Under the pieces are notes generated by a model. It saw only the letters and a program-made list of their open reading frames with translations, did no database searches and was not told the origin of the DNA. DNA of 64,000 bases from Acetobacter pomorum (GTDB lineage: Bacteria > Pseudomonadota > Alphaproteobacteria > Acetobacterales > Acetobacteraceae), in assembly GCF_002738225.1 (NCBI RefSeq), contig NZ_PEBQ01000135.1, positions 23,137 to 87,136 on the forward strand. The letters are read 5' to 3'. Both the position numbers and the translations under genes were made by a program. Of the stretch, positions 36,422 to 43,315 are shown piece by piece; the stretch's first letter is position 1, and each line of letters starts with the position of its first letter.

Positions 36422-37792
36422 TTACACAGATACGGCCTGCGCCAGACGTTTTACAACTTGGCGTGAATGCTGCATGAGTTCTGGCATGTTCAGGCCCTTA
36501 ATCATCCCCTCGTAAACCACGGGTTTGCCTGCTTTAAGCACATGGCGTACGGTAGCCGCGCCTGAAGCCACCGGGGCAATAAGCGGATCTGCCAATCCTG
36601 CGTGGCGTGGATGATTGATGTCATGCACAACCAGATCTGCCACCATGCCTTCAGCCACAGAGCCTATGTCTGGCAGGCCCAGAATACGCGCACCCTCGTA
36701 AGAACTCCAGCGCACAACGTCCTCGCAACGAATGGCATCTGCCCCGTGCACAAAGCGGTGCAAAAGCCATGCCATGTGCATTTCTGCCCCCATATCGCAG
36801 GCCTCGTTTGAAGCAGCACCATCAACCGCCAGAGAAACACGCCCACCTGCCTGTTCCAAAGCGGGTGCCGGGGCTATGCCAGAACCCAGACGACCATTAC
36901 TTTGCGGGCAATGAGCCATGCCTGTTTGTGTTTGTGCCAGCAAGGCTATTTCACTGGCATCCAAATGCACCAAATGGGCAAACCAGACATCTGGCCCCAG
37001 CCAGCCATGTTCCCCTACAAATTGAACAGGCCTCATGCCGTACATTTCATTGCAGTATTTTACATAATTTTCAGTTTCTGAAAGATGCGTGTGCAGGCCA
37101 ATGCCCATGCTGCGTGCAGCTTCTGCCAAGGTGCGCAGTTCATCCGGTGTTACACCCCATGTGGGGGTGTTGGGGGCAATGGCAATGCGCCGGCTGCTAT
37201 CCGGTGCCGGATCATGGTATCTGCTTACCAGATCACTCACCTGTTTGAGCATGTCATCCAGCGTTTCCGTGGGGGCTGGAACAATTTCATCCGTGTCAAA
37301 TTTGCGGGCGCGCGTTGTACCGCCACGGGCCAGAACCAGCCGCATGCCCATTTTTTCGGCCGTTTCAAAAAGAACGGCGGCTGGATCATACTGATAACTG
37401 CGCGCAAACAGATAATGGTGGTCCACGACTGTTGTGCAGCCAGAGAGCAGAAGCTCCGCCATGCCAACCTGAGCCGCTGTTTGTAGCGTGTCTTCGTCCA
37501 GATACCGCCAATATGTGTTGGGCACCAGCCGCAGCCATTTTTCAAGCGGAGCATTGATGGCGGAAGGAATTCCCTTGAGCATGCTCTGGAACAAATGATG
37601 GTGGGTGGAAACCAACCCCGGCGTAATCACACCCCCCTGCGCATCCAGGACTGTATCGCCCGCCTGTTCTGGAATATGGCCAATGCTGACAATACGCCCT
37701 GCCCGTATGCGTATATCTCCTACCCGTCGTTCCTGCGGCCCTTTTAGCCCCGTAAGAATGCCCGATGCATTGCGGATGACCAGATCATTCAT
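36422..37792 (-). CDS. 8-oxoguanine-deaminase-like amidohydrolase
   Basis: This is a metal-dependent deaminase of the ATZ/TRZ branch. Metal ligands are visible: S-T-H-H-H near residue 62-66, H-T-H-L-S-E near 230, A-H-L near 262, and D-G-A-A-S-N near 315. It is a paralogue of the enzyme at 41880. The start overlaps the stop of the substrate-binding protein gene (ATGA), so it is coupled to uptake. I infer it deaminates the imported ring compound. The exact substrate (8-oxoguanine, an aminopurine or aminotriazine) cannot be read from sequence. Confidence 0.8.
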   Translation of the reverse strand: MNDLVIRNASGILTGLKGPQERRVGDIRIRAGRIVSIGHIPEQAGDTVLDAQGGVITPGLVSTHHHLFQSMLKGIPSAINAPLEKWLRLVPNTYWRYLDEDTLQTAAQVGMAELLLSGCTTVVDHHYLFARSYQYDPAAVLFETAEKMGMRLVLARGGTTRARKFDTDEIVPAPTETLDDMLKQVSDLVSRYHDPAPDSSRRIAIAPNTPTWGVTPDELRTLAEAARSMGIGLHTHLSETENYVKYCNEMYGMRPVQFVGEHGWLGPDVWFAHLVHLDASEIALLAQTQTGMAHCPQSNGRLGSGIAPAPALEQAGGRVSLAVDGAASNEACDMGAEMHMAWLLHRFVHGADAIRCEDVVRWSSYEGARILGLPDIGSVAEGMVADLVVHDINHPRHAGLADPLIAPVASGAATVRHVLKAGKPVVYEGMIKGLNMPELMQHSRQVVKRLAQAVSV

Positions 37793-38781
37793 GCGGGCAT
37801 CACCTTGGCGCGATCAGTGAATTTGCTTGTAAAGGCAGATTGCCAGTTGACGGTTTTATCCAGCAGGTCGTTCTCTACCATAAATTGATACGTTGCTTGC
37901 CAGCGGGCTTCTGTCATGCAGCCCAAACCCAGTGTTTTTGTATCTCCGCCTTCTACCACATTGGCTTTGGCCATGGCGTTATGGCCAAACATAATTTGCC
38001 CTTCTGTCATCCGAGGGTTGGCTTTGCGTATCAGGGCGTTCCCTGGTTCTGGATCACGCATGTAATCCTGCCACCCTAACAGAGAGGCATGCACGAAGGC
38101 TTGTGTGGTGGCATCATTTTTGTCTGCAAACTCATGCGTTGTCAGCACGGGTGTGCCATATGGCGGGTAGCCCAGATCTGCAAACGGGAAAAAATGTACC
38201 GGTACATTATGCTGTTGGGCTTCATAAGGCTCGGATGATGCATAGGCCTGCACGGCCATTTCCGGGTTTAGAAAAAAGGGTTGCAAGTTAAAGGTATAAG
38301 GTTTTGCCTGCGCTGGGCTGTAACCGAATTTTTTGCACAGCCACCCCCAGTAAGAGGCATGGGCCGGGCTGGAAATCAGAATGGGATGATTGCGTAACTG
38401 GGCCAGGTCTGTGATGTTGTCATGCGTCATCAACCCCTGAAGATCATGTTGGAAAGAGGACATGACGGTGAGCAACGGCATGCCCCCCTGTATGCCGCGC
38501 AAGGTTTGAAAATCGTAACCTGTTACAAAATCTGCTCGTCCTGCGGCCAGAATCTGCATGGTGTTTACCTGTGGGCCGCCCATATCTATTTGTACATCCA
38601 GCCCTTCCTGCGCATAAAATCCTTTTGCCAGAGCCTGATAGAACCCACCCACTTCAGCTTGAGCGAACCATGAAAGCAGCAGTTTGACCGGAGTTGCCGC
38701 ATGCACGCGAGAAAGTGGTGTAAAAGCAGCAATAGATGATGCCGCGGCAACTGAAAGCAATGAGCGACGCGTAAGAGACAT
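37789..38781 (-). CDS. NMT1/THI5-like ABC transporter substrate-binding protein
   Basis: A 330-residue periplasmic binding protein with a Tat-like or Sec signal (T-R-R-S-L-L, cleavage near V-H-A-A at residue 29). The body follows the THI5 pattern: L-S-W-F-A-Q-A-E-V-G-G-F-Y-Q-A-L-A-K-G-F-Y near 39-60. Relatives bind pyrimidine precursors, taurine or other small compounds. ATG 38781 has an AGGAA site. Its partner ATPase and permease genes are divergent across a 272-base gap. Together with the coupled amidohydrolase, it likely brings in a purine-like compound. Confidence 0.83.
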   Translation of the reverse strand: MSLTRRSLLSVAAASSIAAFTPLSRVHAATPVKLLLSWFAQAEVGGFYQALAKGFYAQEGLDVQIDMGGPQVNTMQILAAGRADFVTGYDFQTLRGIQGGMPLLTVMSSFQHDLQGLMTHDNITDLAQLRNHPILISSPAHASYWGWLCKKFGYSPAQAKPYTFNLQPFFLNPEMAVQAYASSEPYEAQQHNVPVHFFPFADLGYPPYGTPVLTTHEFADKNDATTQAFVHASLLGWQDYMRDPEPGNALIRKANPRMTEGQIMFGHNAMAKANVVEGGDTKTLGLGCMTEARWQATYQFMVENDLLDKTVNWQSAFTSKFTDRAKVMPA

Positions 38782-39053
38782 TCCGGGTTCCTGCACAGGC
38801 ATGGATATTTATTTCGATAACGATATGTTCATACGGAATGTGGATCTTTGGGAAGCTGTAAAATAGAGTACGCTCCATTGCTTTTTTTATAACGATTTCC
38901 CCCTTGATCTTCGCAGTATTGAATGGCCTAAACATTATAAATCATTTCTATACAGGAATGTTCCGGTTAGCCAAAACATCCATGGTTGTGTGCATTTACG
39001 TGCAGCTGCCCGAATGATCTTTTGGTTCCTCTCCCGCAAAGTTTGGATGCATC
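38782..39053. promoter_or_regulatory. Divergent control region of the ABC importer
   Basis: Between the binding-protein and ATPase genes, the 8-base word ATAACGAT occurs twice in direct orientation (38817-38824 and 38889-38896). Related ACGAT words occur upstream of the allantoate amidohydrolase gene. They may be binding sites for a shared regulator. Confidence 0.35.
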
Positions 39054-39845
39054 ATGCAAGAAACCGTTATCAGCATTCAGTCTGCTGAAAAAACATTTCC
39101 AAACGGTGTTCAGGGTCTGGCGCCCATTACTCTGGATATCTTTCCAAAGGAACGTATCAGCCTGATTGGCCCTTCTGGTTGCGGCAAAAGCACGTTGCTC
39201 AAGCTGATTGCCAATTTACATCAGCCCTCTGAGGGCAGCCTGAGCTGGTGGAACAAAGATTTTAGCGAAGTGGGTAAAGAAAACCACAGGCTCTCCTTTG
39301 TGTTTCAGGAACCGACTTTGATGCCATGGAGCACAGTGCGCAAAAATGTGCGCCTGCCGCTGGATCTGGAAGGTATTGCCCCTGCGGTATCAGAACCGCG
39401 CGTGCAAGAGGCGCTGAAAGTTGTGGGGTTGGAGCATGCGGCGGAGCGCTTTCCTGCCCAGCTTTCTGGGGGAATGAAGATGCGCGTTTCCATTGCCCGC
39501 GCATTGGTAACGCGCCCTAATCTGTTGCTGATGGATGAACCCTTTGGCGCCCTGGATGAATTGACCCGGAACCGCCTGGATGAGGACATGGCAAATTTAT
39601 GTGGCAAGGATGATCTCACCCTCTTGTTTGTAACACATTCTTTGTACGAAGCCGCTTTTCTTTCTACACGGGTGATGGTTATGGCCGCACATCCGGGACG
39701 GATATTTGCTGAATACGAAATTGATCCTGCCATTCCCAGAGACGAGGCTTTTCGCCTGAGCGATACGTTTGCCATGATCTGTCAGGATCTGAGCAAGCTG
39801 TTGATTGAAGCCTCTCATTCCTCCCTTGTTGCAAAGGTGGCCTAA
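39054..39845 (+). CDS. ABC transporter ATP-binding protein (NitT/TauT type)
   Basis: This is the ATPase of the importer, 263 residues. Walker A is G-P-S-G-C-G-K-S near residue 43, the signature L-S-G-G-M-K-M-R near 139, and Walker B L-L-L-M-D-E-P near 159, followed by F-G-A-L-D-E-L-T. The family matches those for taurine, nitrate and hydroxymethylpyrimidine. It is three bases upstream of its permease gene and divergent from the binding protein. Confidence 0.9.
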   Translation: MQETVISIQSAEKTFPNGVQGLAPITLDIFPKERISLIGPSGCGKSTLLKLIANLHQPSEGSLSWWNKDFSEVGKENHRLSFVFQEPTLMPWSTVRKNVRLPLDLEGIAPAVSEPRVQEALKVVGLEHAAERFPAQLSGGMKMRVSIARALVTRPNLLLMDEPFGALDELTRNRLDEDMANLCGKDDLTLLFVTHSLYEAAFLSTRVMVMAAHPGRIFAEYEIDPAIPRDEAFRLSDTFAMICQDLSKLLIEASHSSLVAKVA

Positions 39846-39848
39846 TCT

Positions 39849-40616
39849 ATGCCTGCCCGCCTGATCTCTCTTTTTGCGCCTTTGGCTGTTGGCGTTCTGT
39901 TTCTTCTGTTATGGCAGGGTATCTGTTATATCTGGCACATTCCGCCTTATCTTATGCCTGCGCCATCTGATATTGCGCACTCTCTTTTCAGCAATATTAA
40001 TCCATTGTGCCATGCTTTATACAGCACGTTAACTGTTACGTTGGCTGCACTTCTGGTTTCTGTGGTTTTTGGTGTTCTGGTTGCATTTGTGTTGGTACAA
40101 CATCCGCTGATAGAGCGTAGCCTGATGCCTTACGTCGTGCTTATGCAGGTAACCCCTGTTGTGGCTCTTGCTCCATTGATTATTATTTTGGTAAAAACAA
40201 CACTGCTAGCTCTTATTGTCTGTGCAACTTTAATTGCAATTTTTCCTATTATTTCCAATACATTACAGGGTCTTAAAAGTGTTGATCCAGGGTTGGCTGC
40301 GTTTTTCAAAATGCATAAAGCCTCACGCCTCAAAACACTTTTACGCCTGCAAATACCAAGCGCGCTGCCCATGTTTATGGCGGGCTTGCAAATTTCCAGC
40401 GGCCTTGCGCTTGTGGGGGCTGTTGTTGCAGAATTTGTGGCAGGCACAGGGGGTAATAGCGCAGGTTTGGCTTACGAAATTTTACAGGCCGGTTTTCAAA
40501 TGGATATTCCGCGCATGTTTGCTGCGCTGTTCATGATTACCCTTACAGGTCTTGCTCTTTATATGGCCACCAGCAGTATCAGAAAACTGGTGCTATATAA
40601 TCGTATTCAGCATTAA
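39849..40616 (+). CDS. ABC transporter permease (NitT/TauT type)
   Basis: A 255-residue inner-membrane permease with about six helices. The EAA-type loop is L-L-R-L-Q-I-P-S-A-L-P-M-F-M near residue 170. The N-terminal helix (L-A-V-G-V-L-F-L-L-L-W) and the G-L-A-L-V-G-A-V-V-A-E-F segment are typical. It is preceded by AGGTGG and follows the ATPase directly. It forms, with the genes at 37789 and 39054, a complete importer. Confidence 0.9.
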   Translation: MPARLISLFAPLAVGVLFLLLWQGICYIWHIPPYLMPAPSDIAHSLFSNINPLCHALYSTLTVTLAALLVSVVFGVLVAFVLVQHPLIERSLMPYVVLMQVTPVVALAPLIIILVKTTLLALIVCATLIAIFPIISNTLQGLKSVDPGLAAFFKMHKASRLKTLLRLQIPSALPMFMAGLQISSGLALVGAVVAEFVAGTGGNSAGLAYEILQAGFQMDIPRMFAALFMITLTGLALYMATSSIRKLVLYNRIQH

Positions 40617-40848
40617 AAATCGGCACTTTACCCATGCCTTTTTGTTGACTGTTCGAAATATTAAATTCTATACTGCAACAAGTGAGTAGAAGCGGTCGGA
40701 ATAAAATATTCTGGGCATTGCTCCGCCATGTTGGGTCTACCCGGCATGGGGGAAGCCTGCACCGCTACGTCATACACTTTCCCTCATGCTGGTTGAACCA
40801 ACTGCCTGCCCTCAGGGGCCAGTTTGCAATTTGTGTGTGAGAACCGCC

Positions 40849-41859
40849 ATGACTCTAAATACCAAAACCACCCCAGATTACGCTATGGAGGAGCTTAAGC
40901 GTGAGGCCACCATTGGCAGTATGGGCACAACCTCCGCGCGTTCCATTCCCGTTATTGATCTTTCAGATTACGAAAACAGACGTAGCCAGATTGCGGATGA
41001 TTTGTGGAATGCCGCCACAAAAGATGGATTTTTCCAGGTCATCAACCACGGTATCTCGCTGGAAGATATTGACAGCGCCTTTGCAGAAGCAAAAAGATTT
41101 TTTGCGCTTCCTATGTCTAAAAAAGAAGTGTTCAAAAAGAAACCAACCGTAAATGCCGGGTGGGAATATTGTTCTCAGGTGCGTCCCTCAACCGGCACGC
41201 CGGATAACAAGGAATCTTACCAGATTACTTTGCCGGAAATGGATAACCTGTGGCCAGATGAGCAGCTTCTTCCCGGGTTTCAGGAAAAACTTCTGCAATT
41301 TGAGGAAGATAACTGGCAGCTTGCCATGAAAATACTGTCCTGTTTTGCAGAAAAACTTGGGTTTGAAAAAGATTTCTTTGCAGAGTGCTGTAAAAGATCT
41401 TCACTAGGCTACCAATGCACTTTGCGCCTTATCCATTACATGAGCATGGAAAATGCCAAGCCGGAAGACTTCAAACAATGGCGTGCTGGTGCGCATTCAG
41501 ACTTTGATTGCCTGACACTCCTGCATCTGCGCGAAGGTGAAGGCGGCTTGCAGCTTTGTCCGGGCAACGAAATTGAATCCAATGCCTGGACAGAAGTTGT
41601 TCCCGTTGCAGGTGCCGTGACCTGTAATATTGGTGATATGCTGATGCGTTGGAGTGATGACAAGCTGAAGTCCACCCTCCACCGTGTACGTATGCCGCAA
41701 CCGGGAGAATATCTTGGTCCGCGCCTGTCTGTTCCATTTTTCTGTCAAGCAAATCGGGAAGCCGTAATTGAAGGACCAGAAGGTAAATATCCGCCCATTA
41801 CAGCGGAAGATTACATTTACCAGCGGCTACATGCCAATTTTGTGCAAAAACACAAGTAA
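40849..41859 (+). CDS. 2-oxoglutarate/Fe(II)-dependent oxygenase (IPNS-like family)
   Basis: A 336-residue enzyme of the isopenicillin N synthase/DIOX superfamily. The facial triad is visible as His216 and Asp218 (H-S-D) with His278 (L-H-R-V), and the co-substrate-binding R-x-S is Arg292/Ser294. The N-terminal half has G-F-F-Q-V-I-N-H-G-I. Starts at 40849; the frame from 40786 is unlikely. The substrate is unknown. It lies between the ABC importer and an 8-oxoguanine deaminase, so it probably hydroxylates a purine or related heterocycle. A role in urate or methylated-purine breakdown is possible but unproven. Confidence 0.86.
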   Translation: MTLNTKTTPDYAMEELKREATIGSMGTTSARSIPVIDLSDYENRRSQIADDLWNAATKDGFFQVINHGISLEDIDSAFAEAKRFFALPMSKKEVFKKKPTVNAGWEYCSQVRPSTGTPDNKESYQITLPEMDNLWPDEQLLPGFQEKLLQFEEDNWQLAMKILSCFAEKLGFEKDFFAECCKRSSLGYQCTLRLIHYMSMENAKPEDFKQWRAGAHSDFDCLTLLHLREGEGGLQLCPGNEIESNAWTEVVPVAGAVTCNIGDMLMRWSDDKLKSTLHRVRMPQPGEYLGPRLSVPFFCQANREAVIEGPEGKYPPITAEDYIYQRLHANFVQKHK

Positions 41860-41867
41860 AGGGTAAC

Positions 41868-41902
41868 GTATGGGGGCGTTTAGCGCCCCTCATACAGTTT
41901 TT
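41868..41902 (+). terminator. Terminator of the 2OG-oxygenase gene
   Basis: An 11-base-pair stem (GTATG plus GGGGCG with CGCCCC plus CATAC, one bulged T, 5-base loop) is followed by five T on the plus strand. The 3' arm lies inside the end of the convergent deaminase gene, whose stop is at 41880. Confidence 0.85.
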
Positions 41903-43250
41903 GTGCCAGATGATTATGCTGTTCTATGACGGCAGTTACGTCCAGTTTTGTGAAATGACCATCCTGTATCAGCACCTTGCCATTAACCATGCTGAAGGCA
42001 ACGGAAGATGGGGTGCAGAAAACCAAAGCAGCTACCGGGTCACTTAACGCGCCGGTATATTCCAGCTTGCGCATATCAAACGCAATAATATCAGCCGCTT
42101 TTCCTACAGCCAGTTGGCCAATATCGGAGCGGCCCAGAACCTTGGCTCCTCCGCGCGTGGCCAATGCCAATACATCACGCGCTTTTAGCATAATGGCCTG
42201 TTCATCCTGTGCAGATAACAGGCGGGAAACCAGCATGGCCTGGCGTGCTTCTGCTAGAATACTGGCGCCATCATTAGAAGCCGAACCATCAATTCCCAGC
42301 CCGACAGGAACACCCTGTTGCTGCATGGCCCAAACAGGGGCAATGCCAGATGCCAAACGCATGTTGGAACATGGGCAATGCGCAACGCCTGTACCTGTTT
42401 GGCCAAAACGGGCCATACCTGCCTCATCCAGCTTTACGCAATGGGCATGCCATACATCTGCACCAACCCAGCCAACATCTTCCGCATATTCTGCTGGCGT
42501 TTGCCCAAAACGCTCCAGACTGTAAGCCACATCATGCTGGTTTTCAGCCAGATGCGTGTGCAACCGGGTGCCGGTGGCACGGGCCAGCTCTGCCATATCG
42601 CGCATTAGTTCCCGACTGACAGAAAAAGGAGAACACGGTGCGCCCCCTACAGTCAGCATCGCAAGAGGTTCCGGGTCGTGATACGTTTCAATAACGCGCA
42701 GCGTATCCCGCAGAATATCGGCTTCCTTTTCTACCAGATGATCCGGCGGCAGCCCCCCAGCACTTTCTCCCACACTCATGCTGCCACGGCAGGCATGAAA
42801 CCGCATGCCCATTTCAAGCCCGGCCTCAATTTCATCATCAAGGCGGCAACCGTTGGGAAAGAGATAGAGATGATCACTGGTGGTGGTGCAGCCAGACATC
42901 AGCAGTTCCGCCATGGCCGTACGGGTGGAGGCTTTGACCATTTCTGGCGTAAGACGTGCCCAGATGGGGTAAAGTGTTTGCAGCCATTGAAACAGGGATG
43001 CGTCCTGAGCCTGCGGAATAACCCGCGTTAAGGACTGGTACATGTGGTGGTGAGTGTTCACCATGCCGGGCATTACCACATGGCCAGACATATCCAGCAC
43101 GGTATCAGCCGGGGGGTGTGGGTCTTCCAAACCACCAAGGGCGACAATCTGCCGCTCTTCTATCACAATCCACCCGTTTTTCAGCTCTTGCCTGTCATCA
43201 TTCATCGTGACGAGGCACAGGGCATTTTTCAGCAAGTATCTATGTGACAT
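41880..43250 (-). CDS. 8-oxoguanine deaminase
   Basis: This enzyme converts 8-oxoguanine to urate and ammonia. The metal site is N-T-H-H-H-M near residue 67, H-T-H-L-A-E near 235, H-A-H-C-V-K-L near 268 and G-I-D-G-S-A-S-N near 315, matching characterised 8-oxoguanine deaminases. Length is 456 residues from ATG 43250. The frame from 43283 overlaps the upstream terminator and is rejected. The product feeds directly into the urate pathway of this cluster. A hairpin just upstream of the start may cover its translation signal. Confidence 0.86.
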   Translation of the reverse strand: MSHRYLLKNALCLVTMNDDRQELKNGWIVIEERQIVALGGLEDPHPPADTVLDMSGHVVMPGMVNTHHHMYQSLTRVIPQAQDASLFQWLQTLYPIWARLTPEMVKASTRTAMAELLMSGCTTTSDHLYLFPNGCRLDDEIEAGLEMGMRFHACRGSMSVGESAGGLPPDHLVEKEADILRDTLRVIETYHDPEPLAMLTVGGAPCSPFSVSRELMRDMAELARATGTRLHTHLAENQHDVAYSLERFGQTPAEYAEDVGWVGADVWHAHCVKLDEAGMARFGQTGTGVAHCPCSNMRLASGIAPVWAMQQQGVPVGLGIDGSASNDGASILAEARQAMLVSRLLSAQDEQAIMLKARDVLALATRGGAKVLGRSDIGQLAVGKAADIIAFDMRKLEYTGALSDPVAALVFCTPSSVAFSMVNGKVLIQDGHFTKLDVTAVIEQHNHLAQKLYEGR

Positions 43251-43253
43251 GGC

Positions 43254-43293
43254 AAAAACACCTAGCCCCTCCCTTTGTAGCAAAGAGAGGGGC
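43254..43293 (-). terminator. Terminator hairpin of the TonB receptor gene / leader of 8-oxoguanine deaminase
   Basis: The stem pairs GCCCCTC-x-CTTTG (43265-43277) with CAAAG-x-GAGGGGC (43281-43293), one mismatch, 3-base loop. On the minus strand it is followed by TAGGTG and five T. It ends about 15 bases before the deaminase ATG, and its 3' arm holds a GGAGGGG that could serve as ribosome site. Confidence 0.75.
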
Positions 43294-43315
43294 GTTAAGT
43301 TTGTTCAGGACGGTA

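Noticed and set aside
36769..37248. A 159-residue frame opposite the first amidohydrolase
   Set aside because: It is a shadow of a gene with an intact metal site.
40617..40848. A riboswitch (guanidine or purine type) before the 2OG oxygenase
   Set aside because: A CCATG/CATGG hairpin is present, but none of the conserved core sequences of known riboswitches could be placed.
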